From CBDHFQ01 sp965262565 (GTDB lineage Bacteria; Bacteroidota; Bacteroidia; J057): a stretch of 64,000 nt of DNA. Position numbers and translations under genes: made by a program. Under the pieces are notes generated by a model, which had not been told where the DNA came from, did not search any database, and worked only from the letters and a program-made list of their open reading frames with translations. The stretch covers positions 186,001 through 250,000 of the forward strand of contig CBDHFQ010000017.1 in NCBI GenBank assembly GCA_965262565.1, in the 5' to 3' direction. This document shows, in pieces, positions 42,790 to 52,014 of this stretch; position 1 is the first letter of the stretch, and each line of letters begins with the position of its first letter.

Positions 42790-44058
42790 TTAAGAGGAGG
42801 GCTCTTCTTCTGTGTTCCTATATGGAAGCATTACCACTTCATTAGATTTGGTTCCAGGGATTAGGGAAACCAACTTTTTTATGACTCTTTCGACAATGGC
42901 ATCAGGACAAGAAGCTCCACTGGTTATCAGCACATGTACAACATCTTTTTCTGGAATATACGGCGAGATGTTTATCTCATTTTTAGTCCTGAAATCATAG
43001 TGTAGAATGGCCTCCTGAGAAAGTATATCTGCTTCAGAAGCAATAAAGTAAGTAGCTAAATGTTCTTCCGCTAACTCTACCAGATGTGAGGTATTCGAAC
43101 TATTTCTCCCCCCTACAATGATGGCAAAATCAGCAGGTACTTCTAATAACTTCTCTGTGGCATTCTGATTATTTTTAGTGGCGTAACAAAGTGTATCTCT
43201 GGTATTCGCGAAATGATTATCAATGTTAGCCTCCCCAAACTTTATCTTCATGCCCTCTTTGAGTAATTCAGAAATTTCAGCAGTTTCAGACGCCAGCATA
43301 GTCGTTTGGTTGACAACGGCTAAACGATCCATATCCCTCTCAGGAACAAAATCTTCCGAATATTTACCTCCAAAAAACTCATCGAAAGTGTCCCAATCTT
43401 TTCTACCCAAAATGAAATCGCATAATAATTCAGCCTCTTTCAAATCCTTCACAACCAAGGTAGGAGAATTCTGCCTGCTGTGTGAAAAGGTAGCCCTCGT
43501 TTCTTCATGAAGAAACTTCCCGTGAACAATGATCGTAAATCCTCTTTGCCCTAACTCTTCCGCTCTCAACCAAACATTTTCTACAAATCGACACGTAGCA
43601 TTCCAGGCTTTGAGATCTACTCCTATGTGCTTCAACCTTTCCTGATCCTCTAGCGTAGCTCCAAAAGCCGGAGTTATCACAATATCATCTGAATGTATTT
43701 CTTCCCAGGGAATTAACTGCTTACCATTAGAGGTCTTAATAAATTTTAGTCCTCTTTGATGTAAATCAAGATTCACGAAAGGATTGTGAATAAGTTCACT
43801 AATCATGTATACTTGCTTGTCGGGAAACATTTCCAAGGTTTCATAGGCCACCTCTATCGCATTTTCCACCCCTTTGCAGAATCCAAAATGCCTGGCGACA
43901 GAAACTTTTAATGTACCAAAATCGAGGTTGATCGGAGAAAATCTGCTTTCTTTAGTAGAGGAGCTTTTTATATCCGTCAAAAATTCACTTTGATATAAGT
44001 CAGCAAATTTTCCAAGCTCGTATTTCTTTTTGAGATTTCTGGATTGAAATTGTTTCAT
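42790..44058 (-). CDS. ispH: 4-hydroxy-3-methylbut-2-enyl diphosphate reductase (long form)
   Basis: 422 residues, the long IspH form seen in Bacteroidota and cyanobacteria. It catalyses the last step of the MEP isoprenoid pathway, giving IPP and DMAPP. The three 4Fe-4S ligand cysteines are present: HFGFCKGVENAI near residue 59, DTLCYATKNNQ and TSGASCPDAIVE near the end. Also seen are ISELIHNPFVN, HGKFLHEET and NQTTMLASET with the catalytic surroundings. The N-terminal extension of about 50 residues is typical of this form. Single gene. Confidence 0.95.
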   Translation of the reverse strand: MKQFQSRNLKKKYELGKFADLYQSEFLTDIKSSSTKESRFSPINLDFGTLKVSVARHFGFCKGVENAIEVAYETLEMFPDKQVYMISELIHNPFVNLDLHQRGLKFIKTSNGKQLIPWEEIHSDDIVITPAFGATLEDQERLKHIGVDLKAWNATCRFVENVWLRAEELGQRGFTIIVHGKFLHEETRATFSHSRQNSPTLVVKDLKEAELLCDFILGRKDWDTFDEFFGGKYSEDFVPERDMDRLAVVNQTTMLASETAEISELLKEGMKIKFGEANIDNHFANTRDTLCYATKNNQNATEKLLEVPADFAIIVGGRNSSNTSHLVELAEEHLATYFIASEADILSQEAILHYDFRTKNEINISPYIPEKDVVHVLITSGASCPDAIVERVIKKLVSLIPGTKSNEVVMLPYRNTEEEPSS

Positions 44059-44098
44059 AGTAAGCTTTTCCTTCCAATTACAATGAATAAACCTTTCT

Positions 44099-45973
44099 TT
44101 ATTCCTCGTTGTTTTTTTCGCCCGTTATTTCCGGATGATACATTAAGGAATGAAGGGAAGGCCTGATATTTAATTCGTATAGTTTTCTTCTTTTTCTGGA
44201 GGGATATACTCTATTTGTCAATAAAATAATCATTTTCCCCTCCTCGCGATCTGCCCATGCAAAAGTTCCTGTAAATCCCGAATGACCGAAGCTTTCTCTA
44301 CCAGCTTCCGGGGCAATATATCCATTCTCCCTTTCTTCTAGCAAGGGTTTATCGAATCCTAGTCCTCTTCTGTTTTGCTGTTCGGGATATTGATAAGAAG
44401 TAAATAAGTCTACAACAGAATCAGCGATATACCTGCGCCCTGCATATTGACCCATCTGAACATACATCTGCATCAATTTAGCCAGATCATTCGCATTACT
44501 GAAAAGACCTGCATTACCAGAGACTCCATTAAACATAGCAGCAGCCTCATCATGCACATATCCATTTACTAATTGTTTTCTGTATACCGAATCCCATTCT
44601 GTTGGTACAATTCGATCTAAAGGCAATCTTTTCGCAGGTCTATATCCCAACAAATCTGCCCCTAATGGACGGTAAAATTGGGTATATAAATCTTCTTCAA
44701 ATGATGCTCCATTTAATCCTGAAATAATACTGGGAAAAATAAGAAAGCTCAATCCCGAGTAAACGTAAGAGGGCTCCTTTTCTACCTTAGACTTTCGAAT
44801 CGCTTTAAAAATGCGATCGGTAAAATCCTGAGATAAATACAAATTGGGCTGTATTTCAATGGAATAATTCTCATCAGCTTCAGTACTATACCATTTCTTC
44901 TTATATGCGCCTTTTTTCTTGACCGTTTTCTCCCAATAAACGATATAGGGTTGTAGCCCAGATTGATGTGCTAATATTTCTTTCCAGGTCAACCCTCGTT
45001 TATCTTTTCGTTGAAAATCCTTCCAATACTTACTCATCGGATCATCTAAATATATTTTTTCCTCTTCAACGAGTTTCATAATCATCGGCAATGGTCCTGA
45101 AATTTTGGTAATGGAAGCTAAATCATAGACATCATCCCATTGTACGCTTTTTAAACTATCATACGTATGGTATCCATAGGTTTTGTGGAGAATGACCTTA
45201 CCTTTGACCGCCATCAGTAATTGTCCTCCCGGAAAAGCACCTTCTGAAATCGCGTGATGCATGATGGAGTCTACCTTGTAGTGAAGTAGGCTATCGTTCC
45301 ACCCAAAAGAAGCGGCAGATCCAAATGATAATCTCTCTTTTTTGTTCCAGGAAGTATCAGAAGCATGACTTATACCACCGAAAATAAATTGGGCTGTCAG
45401 TTCCTGTGTAATAGGCTTGTTATTTCGTGCCAATAAGCAGGCGCTGGATAGTTCATTCAGGGGGGGTAATGTCTCTTTCGGTGGTGAATTAAAAGCAATA
45501 ACTACATGCCGAGGACCATGAACAAAAGTACCTATATCTGACGAAAAAATAGAAGCTGCCGCCCCCATATCCAAACACCAAATTAATACATCAAAAGCGC
45601 TTAAAGAATCTTTCCATACCTCATTATCTCTTAATTGTGGGCCATGATCTATATGAATATAGGGCAATTTCTTGTAGCGATCGGCCATTTTCCTGAATCC
45701 TCCTATATCAATCTGCCCTAACGATACCACCGCCATTCTTTTTTTGTACAAATCCTGAAGCGGAACTAAACCGTTATCGTTCTTGATCAAATATACCTCT
45801 TTTAATATGCGTTTCTGCTCACTCCATCCCATGCTTAAGGACTCAATTCCCCCCTCTTTGTGGTATACGTCCTGCCCATTCACCGTAAAAATGAAGGATA
45901 TGATTAACAAGATGACGGCACATATATATTTATCCGAAGATATGGATGGAAACATCGCTGAGATTAGTGGCAC
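44099..45973 (-). CDS. Exported serine hydrolase (beta-lactamase fold) with truncated GH3 N-terminus
   Basis: 624 residues with a signal peptide (ends FTVNGQD). The C-terminal about 400 residues form a class C beta-lactamase/PBP-like hydrolase with SxxK in ASITK, a YSG in SYVYSGLSF and HSG in GHSGFTG. The stretch of about residues 40-215 matches the C-terminal domain of the GH3 (NagZ-like) part of GH3-beta-lactamase fusions (LIKNDNGLVPLQDL, VIAFNSPPKETL, ITQELTAQFIFGGISHAS, RLSFG). The catalytic GH3 barrel (KH..GHG and Asp nucleophile) is missing. A peptidoglycan-peptide hydrolase is likely. Confidence 0.87.
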   Translation of the reverse strand: MPLISAMFPSISSDKYICAVILLIISFIFTVNGQDVYHKEGGIESLSMGWSEQKRILKEVYLIKNDNGLVPLQDLYKKRMAVVSLGQIDIGGFRKMADRYKKLPYIHIDHGPQLRDNEVWKDSLSAFDVLIWCLDMGAAASIFSSDIGTFVHGPRHVVIAFNSPPKETLPPLNELSSACLLARNNKPITQELTAQFIFGGISHASDTSWNKKERLSFGSAASFGWNDSLLHYKVDSIMHHAISEGAFPGGQLLMAVKGKVILHKTYGYHTYDSLKSVQWDDVYDLASITKISGPLPMIMKLVEEEKIYLDDPMSKYWKDFQRKDKRGLTWKEILAHQSGLQPYIVYWEKTVKKKGAYKKKWYSTEADENYSIEIQPNLYLSQDFTDRIFKAIRKSKVEKEPSYVYSGLSFLIFPSIISGLNGASFEEDLYTQFYRPLGADLLGYRPAKRLPLDRIVPTEWDSVYRKQLVNGYVHDEAAAMFNGVSGNAGLFSNANDLAKLMQMYVQMGQYAGRRYIADSVVDLFTSYQYPEQQNRRGLGFDKPLLEERENGYIAPEAGRESFGHSGFTGTFAWADREEGKMIILLTNRVYPSRKRRKLYELNIRPSLHSLMYHPEITGEKNNEE

Positions 45974-46175
45974 ACACGGTAAATTATAGATAATGCTGAA
46001 TATTAGTATAAATTAAGGATTTCCTCAAATTTCTTAACAAATAGATAACACAAACCGCACATAAACGCATATTCATGCATAATAAAAAATAATATTTAAA
46101 ATTTATCCGCAAAAAACGGCATACAATTAAATTATTTTGTATTATTGAGGCATAAACAAGATAAAACAAGCACAT

Positions 46176-46925
46176 ATGCTTAAAGAGGAGCGATTGAGTT
46201 TTATCCTAGCAGAGGTACGCAAACAAAAGAAAGTGCTCACTTCAGAGTTAAGTCAATCATTAACGGTATCTGAAGACACTATCCGACGGGATCTCAAGGA
46301 ATTAGCAGATCTGGGGCAACTACGAAAAGTTCACGGTGGGGCAATAGCGAATTCGTTAAATCCCTCTAGCTATCAGGAAAGGGAAATTTATGCGTTAGAG
46401 AATAAGATTGCTATTGTTGAAAAAGCGATTACTCTAATTAAAGATCATCAGGTAGTCATCATGGATGGAGGAACCACCAATCTGGAATTAGCGAGAAGAC
46501 TGCCTCAAGAGTTACGAATAACTATTTTCACTAATAGCCTACCTATAGCCGCCCTACTCTCTGAGCATCCCCATATTCAGATTGTGTTTGCGGGGGGGAA
46601 ATTGTTAAAAAGTGCCAAAGTTACCGTCGGATTGGAAGTGTTAAGTGCGTTCCGCCATCTCAGAGCAGATATAGGTATTTTGGGGACAAGGAGCATTCAC
46701 CATGAGCATGGAATTACAGAGCTGGACTGGGAAGAGGTAAAGGTAAAAAGAGCTATCGTAGAAGCCTCTCAGCATTTGGTTTCAATGGCTATTTCTGAGA
46801 AACTGGAGACCTTAAATCCGTATAAAGCTGCTGAGATTCATCAGCTTCATACACTTATCACAGATCTCAATCCTCAGGATGATATTCTTACGCCCTATAG
46901 AGAGGCAGGAATCAAAATATATTAA
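46176..46925 (+). CDS. DeoR-family transcriptional regulator
   Basis: 249 residues. N-terminal winged helix-turn-helix with the DeoR fingerprint (RLSFILAEVRKQKKVLTSEL, TVSEDTIRRDLKELADLGQLRKVHGGA, residues 6-58). The C-terminal sugar-phosphate sensor domain shows MDGGTTNLELARRLP, TNSLPIAALL and the ILGTRSIHHEHGITE stretch. It lies 36 bases before nagB on the same strand and probably responds to an amino-sugar phosphate to control this operon. Operator sites were not identified. Confidence 0.92.
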   Translation: MLKEERLSFILAEVRKQKKVLTSELSQSLTVSEDTIRRDLKELADLGQLRKVHGGAIANSLNPSSYQEREIYALENKIAIVEKAITLIKDHQVVIMDGGTTNLELARRLPQELRITIFTNSLPIAALLSEHPHIQIVFAGGKLLKSAKVTVGLEVLSAFRHLRADIGILGTRSIHHEHGITELDWEEVKVKRAIVEASQHLVSMAISEKLETLNPYKAAEIHQLHTLITDLNPQDDILTPYREAGIKIY

Positions 46926-46961
46926 CCTTCTATCACCAATTATACGCTAATTACCATCATT

Positions 46962-48887
46962 ATGCTAACAAACACGCTACAGTCTTACAGAACTTTTGAA
47001 AGATTTGAAAGATTACCTGTTGAAGTGTATCCTGATTCAAGTACCGCTTCCAGAGAGGTAGCTAACCGCATTGCTACCTTAATCAGAAGTAAGCAAGCGA
47101 GGGAAGAAATGGCTGTGTTGGGACTTGCTACTGGTTCTACTCCTACTTCGGTTTATGCCGAATTAGTTCGCATGCACAGAGAGGAAGGATTAAGCTTTAG
47201 GAATGTCATTACCTTTAATCTGGACGAATATTATCCTATCAAACCAGATGCATTGCAGAGTTATGTGAGATTTATGAAGGAATACCTTTTCGACCATATC
47301 GATATAGATATGAGAAATGTACATATTCCTGATGGAACCTTGGAACTGGAACAAATCTCTGAATATTGTGCCAGATATGAACACTTGATTAATCAGGCCG
47401 GAGGAATCGATATGCAAATTTTGGGAATTGGTCGAAGCGGCCATATCGGTTTTAATGAACCAGGATCTACCAGGCAATCCCGCACCAGGTTGATCGCACT
47501 GGATCAAAAAACGATCAGAGATGCTGCCAGTGATTTTTTCCGTGAAGAAAATGTTCCCAGAAGAGCTATTACGATGGGAGTAGGAACTATTCTCGATGCA
47601 AAGCAGATCATCATGATGGCGTGGGGAGAGGGAAAAGCACCAGTAATTAAACAAGCAGTAGAAGGTCCCGTGACAGAGTTAGTTCCTGCTACCTACCTTC
47701 AAACACATTCGAATGCACAAATTATCCTGGATGAAGCTGCTTCTGCGAAATTGACCAGGAGCGATGCCCCCTGGCTGGTGGGTGCCTGTGAATGGACCGA
47801 GAAATTAACCAGGAAAGCGGTGGTATGGCTTTGTGGGAAAGTGGATAAGCCTATTCTAAAGTTGACAGATGAAGATTATACAGAAAATGGAATGACGGAC
47901 CTCATTACCTCCAGAGGATCTGCTTACAATATCAATATAGAAATCTTTAATACCCTTCAACATACGATTACAGGTTGGCCCGGAGGGAAACCAAATGCCG
48001 ATGACACCCATAGACCTGAAAGAGCTCATCCTTTTCCCAAACGCGTAGTCATTTTTAGTCCTCATCCTGATGATGATGTCATCTCTATGGGAGGGACGCT
48101 CATTAGGTTAGTTGATCAGGGAAATGATGTTCATGTAGCCTATCAAACCTCTGGAAATATTGCTGTATTTGACGATGATGCCATTAGATTTATTGATTTT
48201 GCCCTCGATTTTAGTAAAATGATCGGTCAGGGAGAGTCAGAAATCGAAGAATTGTATAAAGCAAGTAGAGAATATCTCAAAAAGAAGAAGCCAGGCCAAC
48301 CAGACACTTCTGAAATTCAACAAATTAAAGGTTTAGTTAGAAAAGGAGAAGCAAAATCGGCCTGTAGGTACTGTGGCATTCCAGATAATCAGGCTCATTT
48401 CCTCAATATGCCCTTTTATGAGACGGGAAAAGTAAAAAAGAAGCCTATAGGTGAAGAAGATGTTCAAATTATTATAGATTTGTTACAAGAGGTAAAACCT
48501 CATCAAATTTATGCCGCAGGGGATTTATCCGATCCACATGGCACCCACAGAGTGTGTTTACAGGCTATTTTCAGTGCATTGGATCGATTGAAAGAGGAAG
48601 AGTGGGTGAAGGATTGTTGGGTTTGGTTATACAGAGGTGCATGGCAGGAATGGGGAATTGATGAAATTGAGATGGCAGTACCTATTAGTCCTTTAGAGTT
48701 ACGCAGAAAACGAAAAGCTATTTTTAAGCATCAATCTCAAAAGGATAGTGCCCTGTTTCCAGGTAATGACCCCAGAGAGTTTTGGCAAAGAGCGGAAGAT
48801 AGGAATAGAGGAACAGCCAAACTTTATGACAAACTGGGATTACCTGAATATGAAGCGATTGAAGCATTTGTCAGATATAACATATGA
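46962..48887 (+). CDS. nagB: Glucosamine-6-phosphate deaminase fused to a PIG-L-type deacetylase domain
   Basis: 641 residues, the double-length NagB typical of Bacteroidota. Deaminase part, about residues 1-275: MAVLGLATGSTPTSVYAEL, FNLDEYYP, GIGRSGHIGFNEPGS, converting GlcN6P to fructose-6-phosphate and ammonia. The C-terminal part (about 350-640) is a PIG-L/LmbE fold with the zinc motif FSPHPDDDVISMGG and distal His residues (DPHGTHRVC), which may act as an N-deacetylase. The active-site catalytic set in both halves looks whole. Its stop overlaps the next gene's start by 4 bases. Confidence 0.94.
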   Translation: MLTNTLQSYRTFERFERLPVEVYPDSSTASREVANRIATLIRSKQAREEMAVLGLATGSTPTSVYAELVRMHREEGLSFRNVITFNLDEYYPIKPDALQSYVRFMKEYLFDHIDIDMRNVHIPDGTLELEQISEYCARYEHLINQAGGIDMQILGIGRSGHIGFNEPGSTRQSRTRLIALDQKTIRDAASDFFREENVPRRAITMGVGTILDAKQIIMMAWGEGKAPVIKQAVEGPVTELVPATYLQTHSNAQIILDEAASAKLTRSDAPWLVGACEWTEKLTRKAVVWLCGKVDKPILKLTDEDYTENGMTDLITSRGSAYNINIEIFNTLQHTITGWPGGKPNADDTHRPERAHPFPKRVVIFSPHPDDDVISMGGTLIRLVDQGNDVHVAYQTSGNIAVFDDDAIRFIDFALDFSKMIGQGESEIEELYKASREYLKKKKPGQPDTSEIQQIKGLVRKGEAKSACRYCGIPDNQAHFLNMPFYETGKVKKKPIGEEDVQIIIDLLQEVKPHQIYAAGDLSDPHGTHRVCLQAIFSALDRLKEEEWVKDCWVWLYRGAWQEWGIDEIEMAVPISPLELRRKRKAIFKHQSQKDSALFPGNDPREFWQRAEDRNRGTAKLYDKLGLPEYEAIEAFVRYNI

Positions 48888-50428
48888 GAAATTTATCTTG
48901 CTCCTACGTAGCTTTTAGCCTATTGTACCTGTTCATTTATTGTCAATCCTATGGCCAACCAGATCCTAAAAGGGAATTGAGAGGAGTTTGGATCGCAACC
49001 GTTAAAAATTTAGACTGGCCCTCGATTCCAGGCTTAACATCAGAACAACAAAAGGAGGAATTTCGATTCCTCCTTGATCAACATCAACAACAAGGAATCA
49101 ATGCAGTATTCGTACAGGTAAGACCTGCTGGAGATGCATTTTATTATTCTGCTACAGAACCCTGGTCCCAATACCTGACTGGTCAGCAGGGAAGAGCACC
49201 TGAACCCTGGTATGACCCATTAACTTTCATGATAGAAGAAACTCATAAAAGGGGAATGGAATTTCATGCCTGGTTTAATCCTTTTCGGGTTCTGTTAAAC
49301 GCCAATTTAGGTAACTTATTGAGTATAAAACATATAAGCATAACCAGACCTGATTGGGTAGTAGAATATGGAAATCAGCTATACCTGGATCCGGGAATTC
49401 CCAATGCAAGAGAATATGTCATTGACCTTATTATTGATGTCGTCAACAGATACGATATCGATGGAGTTCACCTGGACGATTATTTTTATCCTTATCCCGT
49501 AGCTGGTGTTCCATTTCCTGATTCTGTAAGCTATGCCAATTATGGCCGAATTTATGAGGACCAATTTGCATGGAGGCGCAATAATATTGACCAATTTGTT
49601 CGTACCCTCAGTAATCGCATAAAACTTGCCAAGCCTTACGTCAAATTCGGTATTAGCCCTTTTGGCATTTGGCGCAACAAGCGAGAGGATCCCATCGGAT
49701 CAGATACGCAAGCAGGTACTACCAGCTATGATGCCCTCCACGCAGATGTAAGAACCTGGCTGGCAAGAGGGTGGCTAGATTACGTAGCCCCACAACTCTA
49801 TTTTAGCATTGGATATCCTCCTGCAAATTACGATACCTTAATAAAGTGGTGGACCCAGAATTCTTTTGGGAAACACGTGTACATTGGGAAGGCCGTATTT
49901 AAAGTAAATAATAATTCAGACATCAACTGGTCAAAACCTTCTGAGTTACTGGACCAACTTAGATTGGATAGAACCTTTGAAGAAGTTAAAGGAAGTATCT
50001 ATTTTAGATCGAAAATTTTAATGGATAATCCTTTAGGCGTGAGAGATTCCCTCACTCAAGAGCAATACAAGTTCAATACTATTGTTCCAAGTATGTTTTG
50101 GTTAGAAGGAGTGTCTTCCCTTCCTCCTATTAATCTGGAAGCATCCGTTCAAAAAAAAGGAATTTTACTAAGTTGGGAAGATTCCGACAAACCTAATCCA
50201 GCCGCTTATTATGCCGTTTATCGTTTTGAAGGAAGAGCTGCTCAAAGTACTTCTGATCCTGCATTTTTAATTGCTAAAGTGAGAGAAAAAAAGACTGTTT
50301 ATCTGGACACAGAGGTTACTGAGGCAGGAAGATATACCTATTTGGTGACAGCCTTAAACAGGCTTCATAACGAAAGTGGACCAAGTAATTCATTTACTGT
50401 CAAAATACGGAAAAAGGATTTGAGGTAA
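48884..50428 (+). CDS. GHL10-family (DUF187) glycoside hydrolase, exported
   Basis: 514 residues with a signal peptide (ends YCQSYGQ). The N-terminal GHL10 domain begins KRELRGVWIATVKNLDWPS and carries AVFVQVRPAGDAFYYS, GMEFHAWFNPFRV, YDIDGVHLDDYFYP and WLDYVAPQLYFSIG, a TIM barrel with acidic catalytic candidates. About 90 C-terminal residues form a fibronectin III-like module. Family members include peptidoglycan- or amino-sugar-acting hydrolases. Its 4-base overlap with nagB ties it to amino-sugar use, so it may release substrates for NagB. Confidence 0.9.
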   Translation: MRNLSCSYVAFSLLYLFIYCQSYGQPDPKRELRGVWIATVKNLDWPSIPGLTSEQQKEEFRFLLDQHQQQGINAVFVQVRPAGDAFYYSATEPWSQYLTGQQGRAPEPWYDPLTFMIEETHKRGMEFHAWFNPFRVLLNANLGNLLSIKHISITRPDWVVEYGNQLYLDPGIPNAREYVIDLIIDVVNRYDIDGVHLDDYFYPYPVAGVPFPDSVSYANYGRIYEDQFAWRRNNIDQFVRTLSNRIKLAKPYVKFGISPFGIWRNKREDPIGSDTQAGTTSYDALHADVRTWLARGWLDYVAPQLYFSIGYPPANYDTLIKWWTQNSFGKHVYIGKAVFKVNNNSDINWSKPSELLDQLRLDRTFEEVKGSIYFRSKILMDNPLGVRDSLTQEQYKFNTIVPSMFWLEGVSSLPPINLEASVQKKGILLSWEDSDKPNPAAYYAVYRFEGRAAQSTSDPAFLIAKVREKKTVYLDTEVTEAGRYTYLVTALNRLHNESGPSNSFTVKIRKKDLR

Positions 50429-50483
50429 ACTGAGTTAATATCTTGACTACCAAATATATGGCTACTATTATTCACTTACTGAT

Positions 50484-51818
50484 ATGAAAAAATCGCTATA
50501 CCTTACAGCCATTTTCTGGCTACCATTTCTCCTCCTTTCTTTTGGTCAAGAGAAAGCTTTAATCGGAGGGACCCTCATTGATGGATTTGGAGGCACTCCT
50601 CTTCAAAATAGTGTCATTTTAATTGAAGGAGATCGCATAAAAGCCATTGGTCAGGTAGGTCATATAGATATCCCTCCCACTGCCGAGAAAATCTCTACTG
50701 AAGGCATGAGTGTTCTGCCTGGATTGTGGGATATGCATGTTCATCTAATGATTAATGGACATGCGGATTATGCTCATTGGGACACAGCATATCCCGCCTT
50801 ATTTAAGGAGGTTATTATGCCAGCGTCTGCCAGGCAACTACTTATGGCTGGAGTGACCAGTGCCAGGGATTTGGGAGCGCCCCTTGAAGAGATTATTTCG
50901 GTTAGAAATGCTATTAATGAAGGTGAATTAGAAGGCCCTACCCTATATGTTTCTGGCCCCTTTATTCAGCATAAACCTTACCCTGGTACCGAATTGTTTA
51001 GATGGGGGGTAAAGGGACCTGAAGATGGAAGAAATAAAGTCCGCACCTTAGCAGATGCAGGCGTAGATTGTATTAAACTCATAGACCAGGACCAAATGAC
51101 CATGGAGGAAGTAGAAGCGGTAGTGGATGAAGCACATAAACATGGCCTGACAGTAGTAGCGCATTCTCATAGACCTGAAGAAATTCGAAGAGGAATGAAG
51201 GCAGGAGTCGATTGTTTCGAGCATACAGGTTTATCTTCTGCGCCATTTTATCCTGAAGAGATTCTGGAAATGATACGAGAAAGAACCGCTCAAATGAATC
51301 TGGGCCCACTTTATTGGACTCCTACGGTAGAGGGGCTTTACAATTATGAATACAAAAGAGATCATCCTGAAGAATTAGATAATGATTGTTGGCACGAAGG
51401 CCTAACGCCTGACATCATCGCAGATATTGAAAATTCTATTCGATATCCAGGGAGGTTACCATATTTTCAACTTACCCCAAGCAGAAAGCCTACGCTGGAA
51501 ACGAAAGTAAAACAATTAAAAGACGCTGGTGTAGTGCTTTTGATAGGAACTGACAGTGGAATTCCGATGAAGTTCCACTGCCAATCTACCTGGCACGAAC
51601 TGGATGTATGGGTAAACGAATTTGGATTAGATGCAATGTATGCTATTAAGTCTGCTACCTATTGGCCCTCAAAAATAATGGGAGTAGATAATGAAGTAGG
51701 TACTATCAGTGAAGGTAAATATGCAGACATCATTGCAGTTAAAGGAGATGTACTGAGACATATAGCGCTCCTTCAAAAAGTAGATATGGTGATTAAGCAT
51801 GGGAAACGGGTAAAATAG
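50484..51818 (+). CDS. Exported amidohydrolase
   Basis: 444 residues with a signal peptide (ends LLLSFGQE). Imidazolonepropionase/dihydroorotase-type metal hydrolase: the HxH motif in LPGLWDMHVHLM, AHSHRPEEI, and the metal-binding Asp in LLIGTDSGIPM; C-terminal beta-sandwich GTISEGKYADIIAVKGD. Substrates of such exported enzymes are diverse (peptides, amidated sugars), so none is assigned. It is 55 bases after the GHL10 gene, on the same strand, and may belong to the operon. Confidence 0.9.
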   Translation: MKKSLYLTAIFWLPFLLLSFGQEKALIGGTLIDGFGGTPLQNSVILIEGDRIKAIGQVGHIDIPPTAEKISTEGMSVLPGLWDMHVHLMINGHADYAHWDTAYPALFKEVIMPASARQLLMAGVTSARDLGAPLEEIISVRNAINEGELEGPTLYVSGPFIQHKPYPGTELFRWGVKGPEDGRNKVRTLADAGVDCIKLIDQDQMTMEEVEAVVDEAHKHGLTVVAHSHRPEEIRRGMKAGVDCFEHTGLSSAPFYPEEILEMIRERTAQMNLGPLYWTPTVEGLYNYEYKRDHPEELDNDCWHEGLTPDIIADIENSIRYPGRLPYFQLTPSRKPTLETKVKQLKDAGVVLLIGTDSGIPMKFHCQSTWHELDVWVNEFGLDAMYAIKSATYWPSKIMGVDNEVGTISEGKYADIIAVKGDVLRHIALLQKVDMVIKHGKRVK

Positions 51819-51927
51819 GAGGAGAAGAAAATGAGGTCCAAGCTTGTTCACATGATTATCAACCTTAATTTAAGTACATCCAGAACGATATAAAGGTATT
51901 ATTTGGCAAATGTTATAATATACCTAA

Positions 51928-51953
51928 GGAGGCAATACTCACATATTGCCTCC
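51928..51953. terminator. Shared terminator hairpin between convergent genes
   Basis: GGAGGCAATA (51928-51937) and TATTGCCTCC (51944-51953), perfect 10-bp stem with 6-base loop, between the amidohydrolase (+) and LysM-caspase (-) genes. No strong T-run on either side. Confidence 0.6.
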
Positions 51954-52014
51954 CTACATAAATTCATCGTCAGTATGATTGATATGAATGATGCTTAAGG
52001 TAGAATCACCATAG

